Shown here: positions 1 to 6,341 of the stretch, piece after piece
Layout of the letters: every line of letters begins with the position of its first letter
Position numbering within the stretch: the stretch's first letter is position 1
Assembly: GCA_051877705.1 (NCBI GenBank)
Contig: JBJEJD010000206.1
Span: forward strand, 1-7,638
Length of the DNA stretch: 7,638 bases
Reading direction: 5' to 3'
DNA from: Coprococcus_A sp051877705
GTDB taxonomy: Bacteria; Bacillota; Clostridia; Lachnospirales; Lachnospiraceae
Notes under the pieces: generated by a model
Told to the model about the DNA's origin: nothing
Seen by the model: only the letters and a program-made list of their open reading frames with translations
Databases searched by the model: none
Made by a program: the position numbers and the translations under genes

Positions 1-1823
1 CATGTGTAGCAGTTATGGAAGGCGGCAAGCCGGTAGTTATCGCCAATACAGAGGGTGCAAGAACAACACCGTCCGTTGTTGCATTTACTAAGACAGGTGA
101 GAGACTTGTAGGTGAACCTGCAAAGCGTCAGGCAGTTACCAATGCAGACAAGACGATCTCTTCCATCAAGAGACATATGGGCTCTGACTACAGAGTGAAT
201 ATCGAAGGCAAGAAATATTCTCCACAGGAGATTTCAGCTATGGTACTTCAGAAACTGAAAGCTGATGCAGAGAGCTATCTTGGTGAGAAGGTTACAGAAG
301 CTGTTATCACAGTTCCTGCTTATTTTAACGATGCTCAGAGACAGGCAACAAAAGACGCAGGTAAGATCGCAGGCCTCGATGTAAAGCGTATCATCAACGA
401 GCCGACAGCAGCTGCCCTTGCATATGGTCTTGACAATGAGAATGAGCAGAAGATCATGGTTTACGACCTTGGCGGCGGTACATTTGATGTATCTATCATT
501 GAGATCGGTGACGGCGTTATCGAAGTACTGGCTACAAATGGTGATACAAGACTTGGCGGCGATGACTTTGATAATAAGGTTACACAGTATATGTTGTCTG
601 AGTTCAAGAGAACAGAGGGCGTTGACCTCTCCGGTGACAAGATGGCAATGCAGAGACTTCGCGAGGCGGCTGAGAAGGCTAAGAAAGAGCTTTCAAGCGC
701 AACAACTACGAATATTAACCTGCCATTCATCACAGCTACAGCTGAAGGTCCAAAGCATTTTGATATGAACCTGACACGTGCTAAGTTCGATGAACTGACA
801 CATGATCTGGTTGAGAGAACAGTCGTACCTGTACAGAACGCATTAAGTGATGCAGGTCTTACAATGAATGAAATCAGCAAAGTGCTTCTGGTAGGCGGTT
901 CTACACGTATCCCTGCTGTACAGGATAAGGTAAGACAGCTGACAGGCAAGGAGCCGAACAAGTCATTGAACCCTGATGAGTGTGTAGCTATTGGTGCTTC
1001 TATCCAGGGCGGCAAGCTTGCCGGCGATTCAGGAGCAGGAGATATCCTCTTACTGGATGTTACACCGCTGACACTTTCTATCGAGACAATGGGCGGTATT
1101 GCTACTCATCTGATCGAGAGAAATACAACAATTCCGACAAGAAAGAGCCAGATCTTCTCCACAGCTGCAGATAATCAGCCGGCAGTAGATATCAACGTTG
1201 TACAGGGTGAGAGACAGTTCGCAAAAGACAATAAGAGTCTTGGACGTTTCCAGCTGGATGGTATCGCACCTGCAAGACGTGGTGTTCCGCAGATCGAAGT
1301 TACATTTGATATCGATGCCAACGGTATTGTTAATGTATCTGCAAAAGATCTTGGTACAGGCAGAGAACAGCATATTACCATTACAGCAGGTTCCAACCTG
1401 TCTGATGCCGAGATCGATAAGGCTGTAAAAGAGGCAGCTGAGTACGAGGCACAGGATAAGAAGCGTAAGGAAGGCATTGATGCAAGAAATGACGCAGATG
1501 CCATGGTATTCCAGACAGAGAACGCTCTGAAGGAAGTTGGCGATAAGATCAGCGCTGATGATAAGGCAAAGGTACAGGCAGAAATCGACAGCCTGAAAGC
1601 CGTTATTGAAAAGACAAACATTGAGTCTATGACAGATGCAGAGATTGATGAGATTAAAGCAGGCAAGGAAAGACTGATGAATGTGGCTCAGCCGGTTTTT
1701 GCAAAGATGTATGAAGCTCAGAATCCGAATATGGGCGCAGGTCCACAGGGCGGTGCAGGTCCACAGGGCGGCGGTTATCAGAATAATGATGACGTTGTTG
1801 ATGGAGATTACACAGAAGTCTAA
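1..1823 (+). CDS. dnaK: Molecular chaperone DnaK (Hsp70), 5' end cut by window edge
   Basis: ATP-driven cytosolic Hsp70 that binds exposed hydrophobic peptides, working with DnaJ and GrpE. The reading frame is open to base 1: the bases before the first ATG (15) read C-V-A-V-M-E-G-G, matching the usual interior sequence after the IGIDLGTTNS start. The true start therefore lies about 15 codons outside the window, and full length would be about 620 residues, normal for the family. Visible signatures are the phosphate-2 motif DLGGGTFD (465-488), the adenosine-site motif VGGSTR (891-908) and the interdomain linker DILLLDVTP (1041-1067), followed by the substrate-binding domain and helical lid. The ATPase domain runs directly from IKRHMGSDYR to VNIEGKKYSP, lacking the insertion of Gram-negative DnaKs, which points to a Firmicute. 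The tail is Gly/Gln/Pro-rich and ends acidic (DDVVDGDYTEV). Upstream hrcA/grpE and CIRCE control are expected but not visible. Confidence 0.98.
   Translation, partial: CVAVMEGGKPVVIANTEGARTTPSVVAFTKTGERLVGEPAKRQAVTNADKTISSIKRHMGSDYRVNIEGKKYSPQEISAMVLQKLKADAESYLGEKVTEAVITVPAYFNDAQRQATKDAGKIAGLDVKRIINEPTAAALAYGLDNENEQKIMVYDLGGGTFDVSIIEIGDGVIEVLATNGDTRLGGDDFDNKVTQYMLSEFKRTEGVDLSGDKMAMQRLREAAEKAKKELSSATTTNINLPFITATAEGPKHFDMNLTRAKFDELTHDLVERTVVPVQNALSDAGLTMNEISKVLLVGGSTRIPAVQDKVRQLTGKEPNKSLNPDECVAIGASIQGGKLAGDSGAGDILLLDVTPLTLSIETMGGIATHLIERNTTIPTRKSQIFSTAADNQPAVDINVVQGERQFAKDNKSLGRFQLDGIAPARRGVPQIEVTFDIDANGIVNVSAKDLGTGREQHITITAGSNLSDAEIDKAVKEAAEYEAQDKKRKEGIDARNDADAMVFQTENALKEVGDKISADDKAKVQAEIDSLKAVIEKTNIESMTDAEIDEIKAGKERLMNVAQPVFAKMYEAQNPNMGAGPQGGAGPQGGGYQNNDDVVDGDYTEV
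1734..1769 (+). repeat. Two tandem 18-base repeats in the dnaK tail
   Basis: Two adjacent 18-base copies (1734-1751 and 1752-1769) differ by one silent base and each encode G-A-G-P-Q-G. They lie in the disordered linker between the DnaK lid and its acidic C-terminal tail, a region that varies in length across the family. Slippage or short duplication is the likely origin (inference). Confidence 0.8.
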
Positions 1824-1860
1824 GATCGTGATGAAAATCTGAGACAATGAAGATTATAAA

Positions 1861-1896
1861 GGCGGAAAGCGAAGTGGGAACACTTGGCTTTTCGCC
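1861..1896 (+). other. Long RNA hairpin 1 in the dnaK-dnaJ gap
   Basis: Left arm 1861-1876 and right arm 1881-1896 form a 16-position stem with one G-G mismatch (1871/1886) and one G-U pair (1865/1892), closed by the loop GGAA, which fits the GNRA tetraloop pattern. It begins 37 bases after the dnaK stop. The bases that follow (ATTTCAAAG) are not a real U-tract, so it is at best a weak or partial terminator. It could equally be a 3'-end stabiliser for dnaK mRNA or an RNase processing site between dnaK and dnaJ. The pairing is read directly from the sequence; the role is inference. Confidence 0.75.
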
Positions 1897-1904
1897 ATTT
1901 CAAA

Positions 1905-1962
1905 GCGTCGGTGTAGAGGGGACAATATGAACGGAAACGTAGGGTCCCCTGTACATCGACGC
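1905..1962 (+). other. Long RNA hairpin 2 in the dnaK-dnaJ gap
   Basis: Arms 1905-1923 and 1944-1962 form a 19-position stem with a single G-G mismatch (1916/1951) and one G-U pair (1911/1956). The 20-base apical region can fold further: ACG (1931-1933) pairs with CGT (1938-1940) around a GAAA loop, again a GNRA tetraloop. No T-run follows, so it does not look like an intrinsic terminator. It begins only eight bases after hairpin 1. No known RNA family was recognised; it may be a structured leader or processing element for dnaJ, or a small palindromic insertion. Confidence 0.75.
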
Positions 1963-1980
1963 AGGTATGGAGGGAGATAT

Positions 1981-2012
1981 CAGATAACGGTCTTTATGCT
2001 GACCGGTGTCTG
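1981..2012 (+). other. Hairpin 3 just upstream of the dnaJ ribosome binding site
   Basis: Bases 1981-1992 pair with 2001-2012, with one A-G mismatch (1987/2006), one G-U pair (1985/2008) and an eight-base loop (1993-2000). The stem ends five bases before the AAAGGA ribosome binding site of dnaJ. Bases 1991-1995 (TCTTT) can also pair with AAAGG at 2018-2022, so an alternative fold could hide the site. This suggests, but does not show, translational control of dnaJ. Confidence 0.55.
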
Positions 2013-2017
2013 AGATG

Positions 2018-2023
2018 AAAGGA
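2018..2023 (+). promoter_or_regulatory. Ribosome binding site of dnaJ
   Basis: AAAGGA lies nine bases before the ATG at 2033. It favours that ATG over the in-frame upstream codons GTG 2006 and ATG 2015, which would add residues absent from the DnaJ family. Confidence 0.75.
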
Positions 2024-2032
2024 TGTGATCGT

Positions 2033-3211
2033 ATGGCAGACAAAAGAGATTATTATGAAGTCCTTGGTGTAGATAGAAATGCCAGCGATGCCGATCTGAA
2101 GAAGGCATACAGAAAGCTGGCTAAAAAATATCATCCTGATATTAATCCGGGAGATAAAGAGGCTGAAGCAAAGTTTAAAGAGGCATCAGAAGCCTATGCG
2201 ATACTTAGCGACCCAGATAAGAGAAAACAGTATGATCAGTTTGGCCATGCAGCCTTTGAACAGGGCGGCGGCGGTGCAGGTGGATTTGGCGGCTTTGATT
2301 TTGGCGGCGATATGGGTGATATATTTGGTGATATATTCGGTGATTTATTTGGTGCCGGATCCAGAAGCAGCCGCAGAACCTATAATGGTCCGATACAGGG
2401 CGCCAATGTGAAGATTAATATGCGAATCAGCTTTATGGAAGCTGTGTTTGGTGTTGAAAAGAATATAGAGATTGGATACAAAGAGGAGTGTGACAGCTGT
2501 CATGGTACAGGCGCAAAGCCTGGTACACAGCCTCAGACCTGTCCGAAATGTAATGGCTCCGGCCAGGTTGTCTTTACACAGCAGTCCATTTTTGGAGCAG
2601 TCCGGAATGTCCAGACCTGTCCGGAATGTGGTGGCGAAGGCAAGGTTGTTAAGGAGAAATGTCCAAAATGTGCAGGACAGGGCTTCAAGAAGATCCGAAA
2701 GCCATTGAAAGTAACAATTCCTGCCGGTGTGGATAATGGTATCAGTGTCAGAGTAGCAGGTTTTGGTGAACCTGGAAGGAATGGCGGACCAAGAGGAGAT
2801 CTTCTTGTTGGCCTTCAGGTTGACAGTCATCCGATTTTCCAGAGACAGGATTATGACATTTTCTCAACAGTACCGATTTCATTTGCGGATGCTGCACTGG
2901 GCGGCGATATCAAGATACAGACGGTGGATGGTGAAGTGACTCAGAATATCCGGCCTGGAACTCAGACAGACACACGTATACGTTTGAAAGGTAAGGGCGT
3001 TCCTTCCAGAAGAAATAAGAATGTTCGCGGTGACCATTATGTTACACTGGTGGTACAGGTGCCTGAGAAGCTGAATAATGAGCAGAAGGAACTTCTGCGT
3101 AAGTTTGACGATGCCATGAAGGGTAAATATACACCTGAAGAGGGCGAAGGCAAGAAAAAGAAAAAGTTCATGGAAAAGTTAAAAGAAACATTTGAAGATC
3201 TTGAGGACTAA
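2033..3211 (+). CDS. dnaJ: Co-chaperone DnaJ (Hsp40, type I)
   Basis: A 392-residue Hsp40 that delivers unfolded protein to DnaK and stimulates its ATPase. The start gives the canonical MADKRDYYEVLGV. Domains in order: J domain (about 1-75) with the essential HPD at 34-36; Gly/Phe-rich linker (about 77-108) with a GDIF-type repeat; zinc-binding cysteine-rich domain with four CxxCxGxG motifs starting at Cys153, Cys170, Cys196 and Cys210, all eight cysteines intact; then the C-terminal substrate-binding and dimerisation domains. The lysine-rich end (GEGKKKKKFMEKL) adds a basic patch before an acidic tail. It is separated from dnaK by 209 bases with three hairpins, wider than usual for genes of one operon, so dnaJ output may be set separately from dnaK. 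A probable terminator follows 19 bases after the stop. Confidence 0.98.
   Translation: MADKRDYYEVLGVDRNASDADLKKAYRKLAKKYHPDINPGDKEAEAKFKEASEAYAILSDPDKRKQYDQFGHAAFEQGGGGAGGFGGFDFGGDMGDIFGDIFGDLFGAGSRSSRRTYNGPIQGANVKINMRISFMEAVFGVEKNIEIGYKEECDSCHGTGAKPGTQPQTCPKCNGSGQVVFTQQSIFGAVRNVQTCPECGGEGKVVKEKCPKCAGQGFKKIRKPLKVTIPAGVDNGISVRVAGFGEPGRNGGPRGDLLVGLQVDSHPIFQRQDYDIFSTVPISFADAALGGDIKIQTVDGEVTQNIRPGTQTDTRIRLKGKGVPSRRNKNVRGDHYVTLVVQVPEKLNNEQKELLRKFDDAMKGKYTPEEGEGKKKKKFMEKLKETFEDLED
2315..2350 (+). repeat. Three tandem 12-base repeats in the dnaJ Gly/Phe linker
   Basis: Three near-identical 12-base units (2315-2326, 2327-2338, 2339-2350), the pattern being GGTGATATATTT with small changes, encode G-D-I-F, G-D-I-F and G-D-L-F. 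This lies in the Gly/Phe region, where similar DIF/DLF motifs occur in other DnaJs and contribute to J-domain regulation (family knowledge). The near identity at DNA level suggests recent local duplication. Confidence 0.8.
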
Positions 3212-3230
3212 AAACAGATCGGCAGATAAC

Positions 3231-3258
3231 AGGGCGCTCCATTACAGAACGCCCTTTT
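3231..3258 (+). terminator. Probable intrinsic terminator after dnaJ
   Basis: AGGGCG (3231-3236) pairs with CGCCCT (3250-3255). Two more pairs sit above a C-A mismatch, and the loop is CATTACA. A short TTTT run (3255-3258) follows at once. It sits 19 bases after the dnaJ stop and probably ends most heat-shock operon transcripts. The U-tract is short, so some read-through into prmA is likely. Confidence 0.7.
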
Positions 3259-3307
3259 GTGCTATGAAAACTTGTATAGGCTGAGTAGTTGCGCGAAAAT
3301 AAAGAAT

Positions 3308-3312
3308 GGAGA
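3308..3312 (+). promoter_or_regulatory. Ribosome binding site of prmA
   Basis: GGAGA lies eight bases before the ATG at 3321. It overlaps an earlier in-frame ATG (3306), which itself has no good ribosome binding site, so 3321 is preferred. No convincing promoter was found between the dnaJ terminator and prmA. Confidence 0.65.
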
Positions 3313-3320
3313 CAATATTG

Positions 3321-4274
3321 ATGAAATGGAATAAATATCGGATGAAGACGACAACGGAGGCTGTGGATCTGATCAGTTATACTTTGGGAGAAATGGGAAT
3401 TGAGGGTATAGAGATCGAAGACAAGATTCCTCTCACTGAGGAAGAGAAGAAAAAAATGTTTATCGATATTCTTCCTGACCTGGGAGAAGATGACGGAGTG
3501 GCCTATGTTTCATTTTACATTGAGCCGGAGAAGGATCATGAGGAGACACTGGAAGAAGTGAGTCGGGCTGTTCAGGAATTGGCGGATTTTGTAGATATTG
3601 GTGAGGCAACCATAGAAAAATCCGTGACTGCAGATGTGGATTGGATGAACAATTGGAAAAAATTCTGGAAACCATTTAAAGTGGATGATCAGATTATTAT
3701 CAAGCCGACCTGGGAGACTCTGCCTGATGTGGAGGATGGTACCCTGGTGGTGGAACTGGACCCGGGTACTTCCTTCGGAACAGGTATGCATCATACAACC
3801 CGTCTCTGCATTACGCAGATGAAGAAATATCTGAAAAAGGATCAGACTTTATTTGATGTGGGCTGTGGAAGTGGAATTCTGTCCATTATTGGTCTGATGC
3901 TTGGTGCGGGAGAGGCAGCGGCAACGGATGTGGATCCCAATGCGGTGGCGGCAGCCATAGAGAATGCCGGAGTCAATCATATTGATATGAATCGTTATCA
4001 TGTGGCAGCCGGCGACATTATTACAGATGAAGAATTCAGGCATTCCTGCGGTATTGAAAAATTTGATCTGGTGCTTGCCAATATTCTGGCAGATATTATT
4101 ATTCCTCTATCGGGTGTCATCAAGGAGAATATGAAGCCGGGCGGCATTTTTGTGTCTTCAGGAATTATCAACACAAAAGAGAATGATGTGAGGAAGGCTT
4201 TATTGGACAATGATTTTGAGATCCTGGAAGTCACTCATTCAGGAGACTGGGTTGCCTTTACCGCAAGAAAATAG
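3321..4274 (+). CDS. prmA: Ribosomal protein L11 methyltransferase PrmA
   Basis: A 317-residue cytosolic SAM-dependent methyltransferase that methylates ribosomal protein L11, typically trimethylating it. The chosen start gives MKWNKYRMKTTTEAVDLIS, matching the family's usual beginning with its N-terminal L11-recognition domain. The catalytic Rossmann domain shows the family signature DPGTSFGTGMHHTTR (147-161), SAM motif I DVGCGSG (179-185), the acidic D203 after strand 2, and the LANILADII segment (252-260) of the active site. Length is normal for PrmA. prmA commonly follows dnaJ in Clostridia and Bacilli. It probably depends on read-through from dnaJ or on a weak promoter, because only poor promoter-like sequences occur in the 109-base gap before it. 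Confidence 0.96.
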   Translation: MKWNKYRMKTTTEAVDLISYTLGEMGIEGIEIEDKIPLTEEEKKKMFIDILPDLGEDDGVAYVSFYIEPEKDHEETLEEVSRAVQELADFVDIGEATIEKSVTADVDWMNNWKKFWKPFKVDDQIIIKPTWETLPDVEDGTLVVELDPGTSFGTGMHHTTRLCITQMKKYLKKDQTLFDVGCGSGILSIIGLMLGAGEAAATDVDPNAVAAAIENAGVNHIDMNRYHVAAGDIITDEEFRHSCGIEKFDLVLANILADIIIPLSGVIKENMKPGGIFVSSGIINTKENDVRKALLDNDFEILEVTHSGDWVAFTARK

Positions 4275-4282
4275 AAACAGTC

Positions 4283-4312
4283 TTGAATCCACTATATGTT
4301 TCATGCTATAAT
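4283..4312 (+). promoter_or_regulatory. Sigma-A type promoter for rsmE and downstream genes
   Basis: A -35 box TTGAAT (4283-4288; four of six consensus bases) and a perfect -10 box TATAAT (4307-4312) are separated by 18 bases, with an extended -10 TG at 4304-4305. Transcription would start near 4319, leaving a leader of about 60 bases before rsmE. It lies only eight bases after the prmA stop, so rsmE, the cysteine desulfurase and thiI can be expressed independently of the heat-shock genes. Confidence 0.75.
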
Positions 4313-4366
4313 GGCACAAGTGTCAAGAAATCAGCGATGTAGAGTATTGAGCAGCCGATGGGACGC

Positions 4367-4372
4367 AGGAGG
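4367..4372 (+). promoter_or_regulatory. Ribosome binding site of rsmE
   Basis: AGGAGG, a consensus match, lies five bases before the ATG at 4378 and fixes that start. Confidence 0.85.
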
Positions 4373-4377
4373 TAAAT

Positions 4378-5118
4378 ATGCCGAGATTTTTTGTTGATGC
4401 GGATCAGATTAATGAAAATGATATTATAATAAAAGGTTCGGATGTCAATCATATCAGGAATGTTCTGAGGATGACGGCAGGTGAAGAAGTAACTGTCAGT
4501 GATGGGCATGGCATGGATTATTTCTGCAGAATTGCTGCAATAGGCAAGGATGAGATTGTGCTTGATATTGTGGACAACTGGCATTCCTTCGTAGAACTGC
4601 CGGCCAAGATTTATTTGTTTCAGGGTCTTCCGAAGGCAGATAAGATGGAATGGATTATTCAGAAGGCAGTCGAGCTGGGGGTTTATGAAGTGGTTCCTGT
4701 CATCACGAAGCGGACCGTTGTAAAGCTGGATTCGAAAAAAGAGGAGAAAAAACGGCTCCGTTGGCAGAGTATTGCCGAGAGTGCGGCCAAACAGGCAGGG
4801 CGTGCGCTCATTCCTGCAGTGGCAGAATGTATGACTTTTGAGAAGGCATTGCGTATGTGCAATGGATTGGATGCGGCATTGATTCCGTATGAGAAAGCAG
4901 AAGGTATGCAGCATGCCAGAGATCAGATACGATCTGTCCACGGTGCTCATTCTGTTGGTATTTTCATAGGACCCGAGGGCGGCTTTGAGGAGAGTGAGAT
5001 AGAAGCGGCCAAAGCGGCAGGGGCGGTACCAATCACTCTCGGGAGAAGAATTCTGCGGACGGAAACGGCAGGACTTACCATGTTGTCTATTCTGATGTTT
5101 GAGCTTGAAGAAGATTAG
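4378..5118 (+). CDS. rsmE: 16S rRNA (uracil1498-N3)-methyltransferase RsmE
   Basis: A 246-residue SPOUT-class (knotted) methyltransferase that uses SAM to make m3U1498 in the decoding region of 16S rRNA within the small subunit. The N-terminal part (about 1-70) is the PUA-like RNA-binding domain and includes GSDVNHIRNVLRM (20-32). The C-terminal SPOUT fold carries the family signatures GPEGGF (198-203) and LGRRILRTETA (221-231), which form the SAM-binding knot. The segment at 81-100, with FQGLPKADKMEWIIQKAVEL, is also typical of the family. Length matches the family. It is the first gene after the 4283-4312 promoter, and the downstream desulfurase starts eight bases after its stop, its ribosome binding site overlapping the rsmE stop codon. 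Confidence 0.96.
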   Translation: MPRFFVDADQINENDIIIKGSDVNHIRNVLRMTAGEEVTVSDGHGMDYFCRIAAIGKDEIVLDIVDNWHSFVELPAKIYLFQGLPKADKMEWIIQKAVELGVYEVVPVITKRTVVKLDSKKEEKKRLRWQSIAESAAKQAGRALIPAVAECMTFEKALRMCNGLDAALIPYEKAEGMQHARDQIRSVHGAHSVGIFIGPEGGFEESEIEAAKAAGAVPITLGRRILRTETAGLTMLSILMFELEED

Positions 5119-5121
5119 GAG
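5117..5121 (+). promoter_or_regulatory. Ribosome binding site of the cysteine desulfurase
   Basis: AGGAG shares its first two bases with the rsmE stop codon TAG (5116-5118) and lies five thymines before the ATG at 5127. This arrangement suggests translational coupling of the two genes. Confidence 0.75.
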
Positions 5122-5126
5122 TTTTT

Positions 5127-6341
5127 ATGGAAATTTATATGGATAATGCAGCGACGACCAGAGTTTACAGCGAGGTCATTGACACGGTCAGTAAGGTGAT
5201 GCGCAGCGATTACGGCAATCCCTCGTCACTGCATATGAAAGGCGTTGATGCGGAGCGTTACATCCGTTATGCCAAAGAGACATTTGCAAACATATTAAAA
5301 GTGGATGAGAAGGAGATCATATTCACATCAGGCGGTACGGAATCCAATAATACGGCGCTCATCGGTGCGGCCATGGCCAACCGGAGGGCGGGACAGCATA
5401 TCATTACGACTTGTATTGAACATGCGTCAGTCTATGAACCGATAATGTATCTGGAGAAGCAGGGGTTTGAGATTACCTGGCTGCCAGTGAATGATCATGG
5501 GGTTGTCGACCTGGAGGCATTGAAAGAGGCTGTGCGTCCGGATACGATTCTGGTGTCCGTTATGTGTGTGAATAATGAGATCGGGACCATACAGCCCATT
5601 GAAGATGTGGCAGCTATTGTAAAGTCATGTAACCCGTCGACACTGATACATGTGGACGCTATTCAGGGATTTGGCAAGATGGTACTGCATCCGAAAAAGA
5701 TGGGTATTGATCTGTTGACCATCAGTGGACATAAATTCCACGGACCGAAGGGTACGGGGGTTTTGTGGGTACGTGACCGGGTGAAAGTACAGCCTATGAT
5801 CCTGGGAGGCGGACAGCAGAAAGCGATGCGCTCCGGGACAGAAAATGTGCCGGGTATTGCAGGCATGGCAAAGGCTGCCGAGATGGAATATACGGATCTG
5901 GAAAATAAATTGCAGCATTTATATGAACTGCGTACTTATTTTATTAATGAAGCAGAGAAGCTGGAAGGAACTGTTGTCAACGGCGGTAAAAAAAGAGGAT
6001 ATCTTCGAATGCCGAAGGAACCTGAAGCCTGTGCGGCTCCCCATGTTGTCAGTGTCAGTTTTGCTGATGTGCGCGCAGAGGTGCTTTTGCATGCGTTGGA
6101 GGAGGCGGAGATTTATGTGTCCAGCGGCTCGGCCTGTTCATCCAATCATCCAGCCATTAGTGGTACATTGAAGGCCATCGGTGTGCAGAAGTGTTATTTG
6201 GATGCAACACTCCGATTCAGCTTTTCTTTTGATACAACAAAAGAAGAAATTGATGAATGCATGGCACAGCTGGCCAGGCTGCTGCCAATGCTCAGACGTT
6301 ATACGCCTGGAGGCAGGAAAAAGGGAGGCAAACGTGTTTAA
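5127..6341 (+). CDS. Cysteine desulfurase (NifS/IscS family), probable ThiI sulfur donor
   Basis: A 404-residue PLP-dependent enzyme that converts L-cysteine to alanine and leaves a persulfide on its active-site cysteine. The class V aminotransferase fold is clear: DNAATT near the N-terminus, the TSGGTESNN PLP-phosphate region (68-75), His99 that stacks on PLP, D177 and Q180, the Schiff-base lysine K203 in SGHKFHGPKG, and the catalytic Cys337 in SSGSACSSNHP with the usual Arg (R363) after it. Relative to E. coli IscS there are about 12 extra residues between N285 and F312 and a basic C-terminus (GGRKKGGKRV). It overlaps thiI by eight bases, as the NifZ-ThiI pair of Bacillus subtilis is neighbouring, so its main job is probably to feed sulfur to ThiI for 4-thiouridine. 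A broader role, for example in Fe-S assembly, cannot be excluded; no iscU/sufU lies nearby. Confidence 0.93.
   Translation: MEIYMDNAATTRVYSEVIDTVSKVMRSDYGNPSSLHMKGVDAERYIRYAKETFANILKVDEKEIIFTSGGTESNNTALIGAAMANRRAGQHIITTCIEHASVYEPIMYLEKQGFEITWLPVNDHGVVDLEALKEAVRPDTILVSVMCVNNEIGTIQPIEDVAAIVKSCNPSTLIHVDAIQGFGKMVLHPKKMGIDLLTISGHKFHGPKGTGVLWVRDRVKVQPMILGGGQQKAMRSGTENVPGIAGMAKAAEMEYTDLENKLQHLYELRTYFINEAEKLEGTVVNGGKKRGYLRMPKEPEACAAPHVVSVSFADVRAEVLLHALEEAEIYVSSGSACSSNHPAISGTLKAIGVQKCYLDATLRFSFSFDTTKEEIDECMAQLARLLPMLRRYTPGGRKKGGKRV
6323..6328 (+). promoter_or_regulatory. Ribosome binding site of thiI inside the desulfurase gene
   Basis: GGGAGG lies within the last codons of the desulfurase gene, five bases before the GTG at 6334. 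It decides in favour of a GTG start for thiI; the open frame extends upstream but only as a shadow of the desulfurase gene. Confidence 0.8.

Noticed and set aside
461..1015. A 184-codon minus-strand frame opposite the dnaK ATPase domain
   Set aside because: Shadow of dnaK codon usage, Ser/Pro/Arg-rich, with no own promoter or ribosome binding context.
1050..1847. A 265-codon open frame on the minus strand opposite dnaK
   Set aside because: It lies wholly antisense to well-conserved dnaK, has a Cys/Ile/Leu-rich composition typical of a reverse-frame shadow, and resembles no family.
2006..2032. Earlier in-frame starts for dnaJ (GTG 2006, ATG 2015)
   Set aside because: They would add nine or six residues not found in the family, and the AAAGGA site is placed for ATG 2033.
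3272..3300. Promoter-like TTGTAT and GAAAAT boxes before prmA
   Set aside because: Only three and four of six consensus bases match, and the predicted start would fall at or beyond the ribosome binding site.
4306..4950. A 214-codon minus-strand frame opposite rsmE
   Set aside because: The opposite strand encodes an unmistakable RsmE with all signatures; the antisense product has no recognisable features and runs across the rsmE promoter.
6181..6333. Upstream extension of the thiI frame
   Set aside because: It overlaps the conserved desulfurase C-terminus, adds residues unlike ThiI, and the ribosome binding site at 6323-6328 points to GTG 6334.
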